NCBI RefSeq assembly: GCF_015277815.1
Contig: NZ_CP063813.1
Span: 434,001 to 498,000 of the forward strand
Direction: 5' to 3'
DNA from: Microbacterium atlanticum
GTDB taxonomy: Bacteria; Actinomycetota; Actinomycetes; Actinomycetales; Microbacteriaceae
DNA length: 64,000 bases
Shown here in pieces: positions 34,400 to 43,568 of the stretch. Position 1 is the stretch's first letter, and each line of letters opens with the position of its first letter. The translations under genes and the position numbers were made by a program. Under the pieces are notes generated by a model. It ran no database searches. It was not told where the DNA came from and saw nothing but the letters and a program-made list of their open reading frames with translations.

Positions 34400-34481
34400 C
34401 TCGACCGGTGGGGCGCCGGATGGCATCGTCTGTGGCTGGACGGGCCATCGCCGGCCCGCGCGCCCGAAGGAGGGATCCCGC

Positions 34482-35174
34482 ATGACCCGCACCGCCCTCG
34501 TCGTCCGCGGCGGATGGGACGGACACCATCCCGTCGAGGCGACCGACCTCTTCCTGCCGTTCCTCCGCGACAGCGGCTTCGATGTCTCGGTCGAAGGCGA
34601 TCCCGAGGTCTATTCCGACGCCGAGCGCATGGCGGGGGTGGACCTCGTGCTCCAGTGCGTCACCATGTCCGAGGCCTCCCGCGAGGCCGTGACCGGGCTC
34701 CGCGACGCCGTCGCCGCCGGCGCCGGGCTCGCCGGCTGGCACGGCGGGGTCGCCGACTCGTTCCGCGCGAGTTCGGACTATCTGCAGCTCGTCGGCGGAC
34801 AGTTCGCCACGCATCCCTCCAAGCACCCCGACGAGGTGCACGGCGACGAGACCGACAACTACCTCCCCTACACGGTCGAGCTGACCGATCTCGGGCGCAC
34901 CCACGAGATCACCGCCGGCCTCGACGACTTCACCCTCACGACCGAGCAGTACTGGGTGCTGCACGACGACCTCAACGACGTGCTGGCCACCACCACCCAC
35001 CCGGTGCAGCCGTACCACCCGTGGCACCGCCCGATCACCTCGCCCGCGGTGTGGACGCGCGACTGGGGCAAGGGCCGCGTCTTCGTCGCGACACCCGGCC
35101 ACAGCGTCGACGTGCTCCAGGATCCGAACGTCCGCACCATCATCGAGCGGGGGCTGCTGTGGGCGGCGCGGTGA
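34482..35174 (+). CDS. ThuA-like domain protein
   Basis: A 230-aa protein of the ThuA family (class I glutamine-amidotransferase-like fold, implicated in trehalose/disaccharide use in rhizobia). Key stretches are [46 protein letters not shown] and [17 protein letters not shown] strands near the end. The ATG has GGAGGG about eight bases upstream. Its stop overlaps the GTG of a Gfo/Idh dehydrogenase, a very common partner of ThuA proteins. The operon continues with a GH51 glycosidase. The enzymatic role of the family is still unclear. Confidence 0.85.
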   Translation: MTRTALVVRGGWDGHHPVEATDLFLPFLRDSGFDVSVEGDPEVYSDAERMAGVDLVLQCVTMSEASREAVTGLRDAVAAGAGLAGWHGGVADSFRASSDYLQLVGGQFATHPSKHPDEVHGDETDNYLPYTVELTDLGRTHEITAGLDDFTLTTEQYWVLHDDLNDVLATTTHPVQPYHPWHRPITSPAVWTRDWGKGRVFVATPGHSVDVLQDPNVRTIIERGLLWAAR

Positions 35175-36250
35175 CCCGCGTCGGCATCGTCGGCACCGGC
35201 TACATCTCGGGCCAGTACCTCGACACCCTCCGTGGCGTGTCGGGTGTGCAGATCGTCGCGGTCGCCGACCTCGACGCGGCGCGCGCTCAGGCCGCGGCCG
35301 ACGCGATCCCCGGCGCGCGGGCGCTCACGACGGCCGAGCTGGTCGCCGACCCCGACGTCGACACCGTGCTCAACCTCACCATCCCCGCGGCCCACGCCGA
35401 GGTGGCGCTCGCGGCGATCGCCCAGGGCAAGGACGTCTTCGGCGAGAAGCCGCTCGCGGCCACGCTCGACGACGCGGCACGGGTGACGGATGCCGCGGCC
35501 GCCGCGGGCGTGCGCATCGGCGCCGCTCCGGACACGGTCCTCGGCACCGGCGTCCAGACCGCCCGCGCCGCGGTCGACGAGGGACTCATCGGCCGCCCGG
35601 TGTCGGCGTCGGCGATGTGGATCTCGGCGGGCCACGAGTCGTGGCATCCGCACCCCGACTTCTACTATCGCGAAGGCGGCGGACCGCTCCTGGACATGGG
35701 GCCGTACTACGTCACGTCCCTCGTGCAGCTGCTCGGTCCGGTGGCCGCCGTCTCGGGGGCCGCCTCGCGGTCGCGCGACGAGCGCGTGATCGGATCCGGA
35801 CCGCGCGCGGGGGAGCGCATCGGCGTCGACGTCGACACGCATCTCACCGGCATCCTGCACCACGCCTCCGGCGCGCTGTCGACCGTGACCATGAGCTTCG
35901 ACGGGGTCCGCTCGACGGCGGCGCCGATCGAGGTGCACGGCGTCGACGGGTCCCTCATCGTGCCCGACCCCAACATGTTCACCGGCGACGTGCAGCTGCA
36001 TCGCCGCGGCGGCGCCTGGGAGACCCTCCCGCCGTCTGCGGGATACGCCGACGCCGGCCGCGGCATCGGGCTGGTCGACTTCGCCGTCGGTCCGGGCCGC
36101 GCCTCCGGCGCGATGGCCCACCACGTGCTCGAGATCATGACCGCCCTCGCTGCCTCCGCCGCCTCCGGCGTGCGCGAGGCGCTGCACACGACCGTCGAGC
36201 GCCCCGCCCTCGTTCCCCTCACGCCCGCCGCCGCCTGGAGAGACCTGTGA
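35171..36250 (+). CDS. Gfo/Idh/MocA-family sugar oxidoreductase
   Basis: A 359-aa NAD(P)-dependent dehydrogenase. It has [14 protein letters not shown] (nucleotide fold) at the N-terminus, FGEKPL with the catalytic Lys, [15 protein letters not shown] and the [11 protein letters not shown] loop. It overlaps ThuA (GTGA) and its TGA overlaps the GH51 start. It closely resembles the product of 19706-20833, so the two are likely paralogues partnered with ThuA here and with an isomerase there. Its probable role is oxidation of a sugar released by the glycosidase. Confidence 0.87.
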   Translation: MTRVGIVGTGYISGQYLDTLRGVSGVQIVAVADLDAARAQAAADAIPGARALTTAELVADPDVDTVLNLTIPAAHAEVALAAIAQGKDVFGEKPLAATLDDAARVTDAAAAAGVRIGAAPDTVLGTGVQTARAAVDEGLIGRPVSASAMWISAGHESWHPHPDFYYREGGGPLLDMGPYYVTSLVQLLGPVAAVSGAASRSRDERVIGSGPRAGERIGVDVDTHLTGILHHASGALSTVTMSFDGVRSTAAPIEVHGVDGSLIVPDPNMFTGDVQLHRRGGAWETLPPSAGYADAGRGIGLVDFAVGPGRASGAMAHHVLEIMTALAASAASGVREALHTTVERPALVPLTPAAAWRDL

Positions 36251-37752
36251 CCACCGCCCGCGCCGTGATCGACCTCGACGTCCCCGGCGACGTCATCAGC
36301 CGCCACCTCTACGGGCACTTCGCCGAGCACCTCGGCCGCTGCATCTACGGCGGCTTCTGGGTCGGCGAGGACTCGCAGATCCCGAACGTGCGCGGCATCC
36401 GCTCCGACGTCGTCGAGGCGCTGCGGGCACTCGGCATCCCGAACCTCCGCTGGCCCGGCGGCTGCTTCGCCGACGAATACCACTGGCGCGACGGCATCGG
36501 CCCGCGCGAGAGCCGCCCGCAGATGGTGAACACCCACTGGGGCGACATCGTCGAGAACAACCACTTCGGAACGCACGAGTTCATGGACCTGTGCGAGATG
36601 CTCGGCGCCGACGCGTACGTCAACGGCAACGTCGGCAGCGGCACGGTCCGCGAGATGAGCGAGTGGGTCGAGTACCTCACGCGCGACGGCGACAGCCCGA
36701 TGGCGCGCCTGCGCCGCGAGAACGGCCGCGACGAGCCGTGGCGCGTGCCCTTCTGGGGCATCGGCAACGAGGCCTGGGGCTGCGGTGGCAACATGACCGC
36801 GGAGCAGTACGCGCTCGAGGCGCGCCGCTACGGCACGTTCTGCCGAAACCACGGCGGCAACGAGCTCTATCGCATCGCGGCCGGCGCGTCGGACGACGAC
36901 ATCACCTGGACGCGGGCGCTCATGGAATCGCTCGGATGCCTCACCTGCGGCTCGACCCCGGCCCCGGTGTTCCAGGGCGTGTCGTTCCACTACTACTCGC
37001 ACGCCGGCGGGGGCATCAACACCGAGTCGGCGACCTCGTTCACCGAGGACGAGTACTACGGCACGATGCGCAAGGCGCTGGACGTCGAGCGGGTGATCCG
37101 CCGCCACGAGGCGGTGATGGACTCCTACGATCCGGACCGGACGATCGGCCTCATCCTCGACGAGTGGGGCACCTGGTGGAACGTGGAGCCGGGCACGAAC
37201 CCCGGCTTCCTGTACCAGCAGAACACGGTGCGCGATGCGCTCGTGGCTGCCGTGCACTTCGACGCCTTCCACCGGCACGCGGGGCGTCTGAAGATGGCCA
37301 ACATCGCGCAGACGCTCAACGTGCTGCAGGCGATGATCCTCACCGACGACGACGGCGCGATGGTGCTGACCCCCACCTACCACGTGTTCGAGATGAACCG
37401 GGGCCACCACGACGCCACCGCCCTCGCCGCCCACGTGCTGTCGGCGCCGACGGTGGCCGACGGCGTCCCGGGACTCTCGATCTCGGCCTCGACGACCGAC
37501 GGATCGGCGCTGGTGTCCCTGTCGAACCTCTCGCACGAGGCGGCGCTCGACGTGCGCGTCGACCTGCGTGGCCGCGCCGCGACGGTGCGGCGGGCGCGCG
37601 TGCTGACGGGGACGGATGCCGCAGCCCACAACACTCCTGAGGCGCCCGACGCCGTCTCCCCGACACCCCTCCCCACGTCGCTCGACGGCCGCGTGCTGTC
37701 GGTGTCGCTGCCGCCGCACTCGTTCGCGACCGTGGAGCTCGACCTGGCCTGA
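36247..37752 (+). CDS. GH51 alpha-L-arabinofuranosidase
   Basis: A 501-aa intracellular glycoside hydrolase. The acid/base is E175 in [11 protein letters not shown] and the nucleophile is E306 in [10 protein letters not shown]; both sit in classical GH51 contexts. The N-terminal [18 protein letters not shown] and [14 protein letters not shown] are also typical. A beta-sandwich C-terminus completes it. There is no signal peptide, so it acts on imported arabino(xylo)oligosaccharides. It is third in a ThuA-Gfo-GH51 operon controlled by a divergent LacI regulator, and is followed by two terminator hairpins. Confidence 0.93.
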   Translation: MTTARAVIDLDVPGDVISRHLYGHFAEHLGRCIYGGFWVGEDSQIPNVRGIRSDVVEALRALGIPNLRWPGGCFADEYHWRDGIGPRESRPQMVNTHWGDIVENNHFGTHEFMDLCEMLGADAYVNGNVGSGTVREMSEWVEYLTRDGDSPMARLRRENGRDEPWRVPFWGIGNEAWGCGGNMTAEQYALEARRYGTFCRNHGGNELYRIAAGASDDDITWTRALMESLGCLTCGSTPAPVFQGVSFHYYSHAGGGINTESATSFTEDEYYGTMRKALDVERVIRRHEAVMDSYDPDRTIGLILDEWGTWWNVEPGTNPGFLYQQNTVRDALVAAVHFDAFHRHAGRLKMANIAQTLNVLQAMILTDDDGAMVLTPTYHVFEMNRGHHDATALAAHVLSAPTVADGVPGLSISASTTDGSALVSLSNLSHEAALDVRVDLRGRAATVRRARVLTGTDAAAHNTPEAPDAVSPTPLPTSLDGRVLSVSLPPHSFATVELDLA

Positions 37753-37820
37753 GGTCGCCACGTCGGCGGTACTCGCAGACCCCGTCTGCCTTTCGACGGT
37801 CACCGGGCTCCCACAGGAGC

Positions 37821-37858
37821 GCGGCGCCGCTGCGTCTCCTGCAGAGACGCGGCGCCGC
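37821..37858. terminator. Terminator hairpin 1 between convergent operons
   Basis: Arms GCGGCGCC...GCGTCTC and GAGACGC GGCGCCGC with a three-base bulge and a five-base loop, after the GH51 gene. Confidence 0.65.
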
Positions 37859-37865
37859 CTGGGTC

Positions 37866-37900
37866 ACCGCCCCGGGCGCACGGAGGCGGCCCGGGGCGGT
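37866..37900. terminator. Terminator hairpin 2 between convergent operons
   Basis: Perfect 12-base arms ACCGCCCCGGGC and GCCCGGGGCGGT around an 11-base loop, immediately beside the stop of the minus-strand GH3 gene. Confidence 0.7.
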
Positions 37901-37904
37901 GGGC

Positions 37905-40202
37905 TCAGCGGGTCTCGGGGACCAGGGCCGACACCGACGCGGTCGCCATGCGGGCGTCACGCGCGGTGACCGCGTGCACGTCGCCGTGCAGCTCGATGCG
38001 GGTCTCGGTGTCGCGCTCGGCGCACGACGGGCCGACCCAGAGGTCCACCGCGCCGGGCTCGACGATGCGACGCCCGTCGCGCCCGGTGAACGCCAGGCGC
38101 GTCGTGGGCACCGTGAACTCGACGGTCGCCGACTCGCCCGGCTCCAGCGTCACGCGCTGGTACGCGAGGAGCTGAGCCACCGGCCGCGTGACGGATGCGA
38201 CCACGTCGCGGGCGTAGAGCTGCACCACGTCGGTTCCCGGGCGCCCGCCCGTGTTCGTCACGCGCACGGTCGCCGTGAGGGCACCGCCGGTGGCGGCGTC
38301 GGACGCAGCCAGGTCCTCGCGCGCGAAGCGGGTGTACGTCAGCCCGTGACCGAAGGGCAGCGCCGGCGTGTTGTCGGCGCTGGTGATCTCGGTCGGCCCT
38401 CCCAGCACCGGGTGCAGGTAGGTGTACGGCTGCGCCCCGGCCGAGCGGGGAAGCGACACCGGCAGACGCCCCGAAGGCTCCGCGGCGCCCGACACGAGGC
38501 TGGCCAGCGCGGGGCCGCCCTCCTCGCCGGGGAAGAACGCCTGCACCACGGCGCCGGCGGACGACGGCCCGTCCAGCATCCACCCGATCGCATACGGCCG
38601 TCCCGAGACGACGATCACGACCGTCGGGGTGCCGGTGGCCACGACCTCCTCGACGAGGCGGCGCTGCGCTCCCGGCAGCTCGAGGTCGTCGATGTCGTTG
38701 CCCTCGCCGACGGTTCCCCGGCCGAAGAGGCCGGCGCGGTCGCCCACCACCACCACCGCCACGTCCGCGGAGGCGGCGGCGCGCACCGCGTCGGCGATGC
38801 CGCGGGGGTCGCTGTCCTCCACATCGCAGCCGCGCTCGAGCACGAGCTCGGCGCGCGGGAACTCGGCCCGCAGCGCCTCGGCGATCGTGGGGATCTCGAA
38901 GCCGAGCGCAACGCCGGGATGATGCGCGAGCACGTGGTTCGCGAACGAGTAGCAGCCCATCAGGGCTTCCGCCGCGTCGGCGTTGGGGCCGAGCACGGCG
39001 ATCCGGCGCGGGTCGGCGAGCGGGAGCACGCCGTCGTTGCTCAGCAGCACGAGGGACTCCTCGGCGGCCCGGCGGGCGAGTGCCCGCAGCTCCGGCCCGT
39101 CGAGCTCGACCGTGCTCGGCGGCGTCGAGAAGTCGGCGTCGAGGAGGCCGAGCTCCTCCTTCTGCGACAGCACGCGCAGCACGGCGCGGTCGACCACGGC
39201 GATGTCTTCGGGGTGGGCCTCGAGCCGCTCGCGCAGCGGCGCGGTGAACGCGTCGCCGGTCGGCAGCTCGATGTCGATCCCCGCACGCAGCGCCAGGATC
39301 GCGGCTTCGCCGAGGTCCGCCGCCACCCCGTGCAGGGCGTGGAGGAAGGCCACCGAGAAGTAGTCGGCGACCACCGTGCCGTCGAAGCCCCACTGCTCGC
39401 GCAGGACGCCGGTGAGGAGGTCCGGATCGGATGCCACGGGCACGCCGTCGATCTCGGCGTACGAGTTCATGACCGATCGCACGGCGCCGTCCCGCACGGC
39501 CATCTCGAACGGCGGCAGGATGACGTCCTGCAGCCGCCGGGTGCCCATGTGGACGGGGGCGTGGTTGCGTCCGGCCTGCGACGCGGAGTACCCCGCGAAG
39601 TGCTTGAGCGTCGCGTGCACCCCGGCCGACTGCAGGCCGCGGACGTAGGCCGTGCCGATCGTGCCCACCACATAGGGGTCCTCGGCGATGCACTCGTCCA
39701 CGCGGCCCCATCGCGGGTCCGTCACGACGTCCAGCACCGGAGCAAGCCCCTGGTGGATGCCGAGCTCGGCCATCGACCGGCCGATCGCCGCCCCGAGCTC
39801 CTCGGTCAGCTCCGGGTCGAAAGCGGCCCCCCACGCCAGCGGGGTCGGCAGGGTTCCGGCCTTCCAGGCGGCAAGGCCCGTGAGGCACTCCTCGTGCACG
39901 ATGGCCGGGATGCCCAGCGGCGTCTGCTCGCGCAGGCGTCGCTGCTCCGACCACAGCCACGCGGCCCGCTCGACCGGCTCCACCGGGCGCGTGCCGTAGA
40001 CGCGCGTGAGGTGGCCGATCCCGTGGGCGGTCGCATCCTCGTATCGCGTGGTGGTGACCATCTCGCCGGCCATCGGCGCGACCACCTCGTCACCCTGATC
40101 GACCCAGTAGCCGACCAGCTGCGCGAGCTTCTCGTCGAGGCTCATGCGGGCATGCAGCGACCGCACCCGCTCGGACACCGCGGGCAGTTCCGTACCGCTC
40201 AT
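37905..40202 (-). CDS. GH3 beta-glycosidase (beta-xylosidase/beta-glucosidase)
   Basis: A 765-aa cytosolic family 3 hydrolase: an N-terminal TIM barrel (MSLDEKLAQLVGYW, DPRWGRVDECIAEDP, KHF at 200-202), the nucleophile D280 in GTVVADYFSVAF, then the alpha/beta sandwich (VLLSNDGVLPL) and a C-terminal fibronectin-like domain (TNTGGRPGTDVVQLY). The VVADYFSV variant of the usual SDW motif occurs in beta-xylosidase-type GH3 enzymes, which suits the arabinoxylan context. ATG 40202 overlaps the TGA of the upstream permease gene, so it is the last gene of an ABC transporter operon. The frame stays open upstream into the permease gene, but that part is not this protein. Confidence 0.88.
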   Translation of the reverse strand: MSGTELPAVSERVRSLHARMSLDEKLAQLVGYWVDQGDEVVAPMAGEMVTTTRYEDATAHGIGHLTRVYGTRPVEPVERAAWLWSEQRRLREQTPLGIPAIVHEECLTGLAAWKAGTLPTPLAWGAAFDPELTEELGAAIGRSMAELGIHQGLAPVLDVVTDPRWGRVDECIAEDPYVVGTIGTAYVRGLQSAGVHATLKHFAGYSASQAGRNHAPVHMGTRRLQDVILPPFEMAVRDGAVRSVMNSYAEIDGVPVASDPDLLTGVLREQWGFDGTVVADYFSVAFLHALHGVAADLGEAAILALRAGIDIELPTGDAFTAPLRERLEAHPEDIAVVDRAVLRVLSQKEELGLLDADFSTPPSTVELDGPELRALARRAAEESLVLLSNDGVLPLADPRRIAVLGPNADAAEALMGCYSFANHVLAHHPGVALGFEIPTIAEALRAEFPRAELVLERGCDVEDSDPRGIADAVRAAASADVAVVVVGDRAGLFGRGTVGEGNDIDDLELPGAQRRLVEEVVATGTPTVVIVVSGRPYAIGWMLDGPSSAGAVVQAFFPGEEGGPALASLVSGAAEPSGRLPVSLPRSAGAQPYTYLHPVLGGPTEITSADNTPALPFGHGLTYTRFAREDLAASDAATGGALTATVRVTNTGGRPGTDVVQLYARDVVASVTRPVAQLLAYQRVTLEPGESATVEFTVPTTRLAFTGRDGRRIVEPGAVDLWVGPSCAERDTETRIELHGDVHAVTARDARMATASVSALVPETR

Positions 40203-41095
40203 CCCTTGACCGCTCCCGTCAGGCCGCCGACGATCCGGCGCTCGAAGAGGCTGAAGAACACCAGCGCGGGCAGCATCGACAGCGACGTGAAGGCGAGCAC
40301 CTTCGCCGTGTCGACCGAGTACTGGGACGAGAACGCCTGGACTCCGAGCGGGAGGGTGAACGTGGACTCGTCGTTCAGGATGAACAGCGGCAGGAGATAT
40401 CCGTTCCAGCTTCCGATGAAGGCGAGGATGCCGACGGTGATCACGCCGGGCACTGCCAGCGGCAGCACCATCCGCCAGAAGAACGACAGGCGACCGCAGC
40501 CATCGATGTAGGCGGCCTCCTGGATCTCGTCCGGGATCGCCTTCAGGAACGGCACCAGGATGATGATGGTCGTCGGCAGGGCGAACGCGATCTGCGGGAG
40601 GATGACCCCCGGCAGCGAGTTCATGAGGCCGAGGTTGCGCACCACGATGTACAGCGGCGTGATCGCGACCGTGATGGGGAACATCAGGCCCGCGGCGAAG
40701 AGCGCGTACAGCGCCCCGCGCCCGACGAACTGATACCGCGCGATGACGTAGCTGGCCATGAGGCCCAGCACCACCGCGCCGGCGGTCGTGGCGAGGCCCA
40801 CCACCGTGGAGTTCAGCACCTCGTTCCAGAACAGGCCGCTGGTGAGGACGTCGACGTAGTTCTGCGGGTTCCAGTCGACTGGCAGGCCCGACGGGTCGAC
40901 GGTGATCTCGGAGTTCGTGCGGAAGCCGCCGATGATGATGTACAGCACCGGCCCGAGCATCAGCGCGATGACCAGCAGGGCGATGAAGTACACCGCGGGG
41001 CTGCCCCACGGCAGCTTGTTGACGTCGCGGCGCCGCGACGGGACGGTGTCGCGGATCATGATGGTCCGGGTGCTCATGGAGTCGGTGGCGCTCAC
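40199..41095 (-). CDS. Sugar ABC transporter permease (MalG type)
   Basis: A 298-aa permease with a basic N-terminal tail, six membrane segments from SPAVYFIALLVIALMLGPV, and the EAA loop EIQEAAYIDGCGRLSFFWRM. GTG 41095 overlaps the stop of the MalF-type gene. With its partner and the binding protein it imports an oligosaccharide, probably a beta-linked xylo- or gluco-oligosaccharide, which the GH3 enzyme encoded next would cleave. Confidence 0.87.
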   Translation of the reverse strand: MSATDSMSTRTIMIRDTVPSRRRDVNKLPWGSPAVYFIALLVIALMLGPVLYIIIGGFRTNSEITVDPSGLPVDWNPQNYVDVLTSGLFWNEVLNSTVVGLATTAGAVVLGLMASYVIARYQFVGRGALYALFAAGLMFPITVAITPLYIVVRNLGLMNSLPGVILPQIAFALPTTIIILVPFLKAIPDEIQEAAYIDGCGRLSFFWRMVLPLAVPGVITVGILAFIGSWNGYLLPLFILNDESTFTLPLGVQAFSSQYSVDTAKVLAFTSLSMLPALVFFSLFERRIVGGLTGAVKG

Positions 41096-42105
41096 TTGAC
41101 ACCCCTCTCTGTGATGGCCCCTGCCGTGTCACGGCGAAGGATCGTGCGCTGGTAGATCAGTGCGACCACCAGCGAGATGACGAAGATGACGACGGCCACG
41201 GCGCTGCCGTACCCGAAGTTGCCGGAGTTGCGTCCGGTCGCGACCATGTAGATCGCCATCGTGTTGGTGCCCGCAACGGACGACACGTACTGACCCCAGA
41301 TGATGTAGACGAGGTCGAAGAGCTGCAGCGCGCCGATGATGGAGAGGAACGCCCAGATCCGCAGGGTCGGGCCCAGCAGCGGCAGGGTGATGGACCGCTG
41401 GATCTGCCAGTAGGACGCGCCGTCGATCGCGGCGGCCTCGTAGAGCTCTTGCGGGATGCCCTGGAGGCCGGCGAGGAAGAGGATGACGGCGAAGCCGATG
41501 TACTTCCACGTCAGGATCGCCATGAGGGTCCAGATCGCGATGCTGGGGTCGGCGAGCCAGTCCTGCGCGAACGCGCCGAGCCCGACCTTCTCGAGGAAGC
41601 TGTTGACCGCTCCGGTGGTGGCGAGCATGAGGCTGAAGCCCGTGCCGACGATGACCTCGGCGATGACGTACGGGACGAAGATCAGCACGCGGATGATCGA
41701 CTGGCCGCGCATCCGGCGGTTGAGCAGCAGCGCCAGCAGGACCGCGAGGGGGCCCTGCAGCACCAGCGAGGCGACGACGATGAAGGCGTTGTGCCCGAGG
41801 GCCTGCTGGAAGATCGGGTCGGTGAAGATCGTGACGTAATTCTGCAGGCCGATGAAGTCGGTGGCGGGACCGAATCCGGACCAGCGGAAGAACCCGTAGT
41901 ACGCGGCCATGATGACCGGGAAGATCACGAAGCCGAGGAAGAAGATCAGGGCCGGACCCACCAGGATCGCGACCTCGAGGCGGCCCGCCCACCCCAGGCC
42001 ACGGGGACGTCGGCGGCCCTGCGGCACCGACGGGGGCGGCGTGACGCCGCCCCCGTCGTGCTCTGCAAGGCCGCGAGCGTCGGAAGACATCTCGCGGGTG
42101 GTCAC
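41092..42105 (-). CDS. Sugar ABC transporter permease (MalF type)
   Basis: A 337-aa permease. A polar, Pro/Arg-rich tail of about 45 residues precedes membrane segments from LEVAILVGPALIFFLGFVIF; the EAA motif is ELYEAAAIDGASYWQIQRSI. The start is placed at GTG 42105, two bases after the binding-protein stop; ATG 42090 is an equally possible start that removes five residues. It is the middle gene of the binding protein-permease-permease-GH3 operon. Confidence 0.85.
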   Translation of the reverse strand: MTTREMSSDARGLAEHDGGGVTPPPSVPQGRRRPRGLGWAGRLEVAILVGPALIFFLGFVIFPVIMAAYYGFFRWSGFGPATDFIGLQNYVTIFTDPIFQQALGHNAFIVVASLVLQGPLAVLLALLLNRRMRGQSIIRVLIFVPYVIAEVIVGTGFSLMLATTGAVNSFLEKVGLGAFAQDWLADPSIAIWTLMAILTWKYIGFAVILFLAGLQGIPQELYEAAAIDGASYWQIQRSITLPLLGPTLRIWAFLSIIGALQLFDLVYIIWGQYVSSVAGTNTMAIYMVATGRNSGNFGYGSAVAVVIFVISLVVALIYQRTILRRDTAGAITERGVK

Positions 42106-42107
42106 GA

Positions 42108-43397
42108 TCAGCCCTGCTTGCCTGCCGCGTTGACGGCTTCGACGAGCTTCTCGGGGTCGCTGTTGCCCGCCAGCATGTCGACGACGGCCACGTTGAGCGC
42201 GTTCCCGACGTTCTGGCCGAGCACCGTGTCGAGCCACTGCGAGACGAACGGCGCGGCGTTGTACGCCTCGAGGATCTGCTGCAGGTAGGGCTCGGTCACG
42301 GCCTCCTGCGCCACGGTGTTGACCGGCGGCGAGTTGAAGGCCTTGTAGTAGGCCGTCTGCTGCTCGGCGCTGGCGACGAAGTTCAGGAAGTCCGCGCACT
42401 CGTCCGGGGCGTCTGCCGCGCAGGAGTATCCGTCGAGGCCGCCCATCATCGAGCCCGGCTCACCCTCGCCACCGGAGATCTCCGGGAACGGGAACCACGC
42501 CAGGTCGGGAAGCGGCTTCTGGTCGGGCGTCAGGGAGGCGATCACGCCCGGGTCCCACGCGCCCATGAGCTCCATCGCCGCCTTGCGGTTCGCGATGAGG
42601 CCGGCCGAGCTGCCCGCGCCCTGCTGGGGCTCGGTGGTCAGGAAGCCTTCGTTGAAGGGGTCGATCGACGCGAAGTCCTGCAGGTCCTCGCCGGCGCGCA
42701 GCCAGCACTCGTCGCTGAAGTCCTTGGTGTCGCCGGTCTCCTCGATGACCTCCGGGCTGCACTCGCGCAGCGCGAAGAAGTAGTACCAGTGCGCGGCGGG
42801 CCAGGCGGCCTTGGCGCCGAGGGCGATGGGCTCGATGCCCGTCTCCTTCAGGCTGCCGACCGCGTCCTTCAGCTCGTCGATCGTCTCGGGGTTCTCGGTG
42901 ATGCCGGCGTTGTCGAACGCGTCCTGGCTGTAGAAGAAGCCACCCGGCAGCACCGAGAGCGGCATCGCCCACACCTTGTCCTGGTACGTCTCGGCGGCGA
43001 AGGATCCCTCGGGGATCTCGCTCTTGATGTCGTCCGAGATGAGGTCGGTGAGGTCTTTGAGCTGCCCGGCCTGCACCATCGCGGCCAGCTTGCCGCCGCC
43101 GCGCTGGAGGAAGATGTCGGGCGGATCACCGGCGTTGAGCGCCGTCTGGAGCTTGCCGTCCATGTCCTCGTTCTGGACGGACTGCATCTTGATCGTGACG
43201 CCGGGGTTCTCCTCCTCGAACGCGGCGATCGCGTCCTTCCAGAACTGCTGTCCGGGGCCGGTGGTGGAGTTCTGCCACAGCGTCATCTCGACGCTGCCGT
43301 CGCTGCTCTCGCCCGAGCCGCCCGCACCGCAGCCGGCGAGTGCGAGCACGCCGGCGACGAGTGCAGCCGAACCCGCGAGGATCCTGTTGCGCTTCAT
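42108..43397 (-). CDS. Sugar ABC transporter substrate-binding lipoprotein
   Basis: A 429-aa extracellular binding protein. The signal peptide MKRNRILAGSAALVAG ends in LALAGC with C23 lipidated; a Ser/Gly linker leads to EMTLWQNSTTGPGQQFW, a family 1 binding-protein start. ATG 43397 has GGAGAG about ten bases upstream; the longer open frame to 43514 crosses the promoter and is not used. It is first in the operon and is controlled by a consensus-like promoter next to a LacI-type operator. Confidence 0.88.
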   Translation of the reverse strand: MKRNRILAGSAALVAGVLALAGCGAGGSGESSDGSVEMTLWQNSTTGPGQQFWKDAIAAFEEENPGVTIKMQSVQNEDMDGKLQTALNAGDPPDIFLQRGGGKLAAMVQAGQLKDLTDLISDDIKSEIPEGSFAAETYQDKVWAMPLSVLPGGFFYSQDAFDNAGITENPETIDELKDAVGSLKETGIEPIALGAKAAWPAAHWYYFFALRECSPEVIEETGDTKDFSDECWLRAGEDLQDFASIDPFNEGFLTTEPQQGAGSSAGLIANRKAAMELMGAWDPGVIASLTPDQKPLPDLAWFPFPEISGGEGEPGSMMGGLDGYSCAADAPDECADFLNFVASAEQQTAYYKAFNSPPVNTVAQEAVTEPYLQQILEAYNAAPFVSQWLDTVLGQNVGNALNVAVVDMLAGNSDPEKLVEAVNAAGKQG

Positions 43398-43496
43398 GTG
43401 ATTCCGTTCTCTCCTTCGAGGAGCACCTCTGCTTCGCGGTGCCTTGTCTGCGCGATCGGGGTCGCGCGGCCCCGGAGCTCGGCCCGGGGTCTGAAA

Positions 43497-43525
43497 AGTC
43501 TGAAATGCCAACAAACCAATGTCAA
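43497..43525 (-). promoter_or_regulatory. Promoter of the ABC transporter/GH3 operon
   Basis: On the minus strand a perfect -35 TTGACA (43525-43520), a 17-base spacer and CAGACT (43502-43497) as -10. The -35 box lies one base from the operator, so a bound repressor would block polymerase. Confidence 0.65.
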
Positions 43526-43526
43526 A

Positions 43527-43540
43527 CGTTTTCGAAAACG
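43527..43540. promoter_or_regulatory. LacI-type operator between divergent genes
   Basis: CGTTTTCGAAAACG, a perfect 14-base palindrome with a central CG step, flanked by AAA and GTTT. It lies next to the transporter -35 box and over the lacI -35 position (TTCGAA 43531-43536; -10 TATGCT 43554-43559), so one site could control both directions. Confidence 0.75.
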
Positions 43541-43568
43541 GTTTCCATCGCGTTATGCTTTCGAGATC

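Noticed and set aside
40203..41132. N-terminal extension of the GH3 enzyme
   Set aside because: It overlaps the MalG permease gene out of frame and has shadow composition; the GH3 domain starts normally at 40202.
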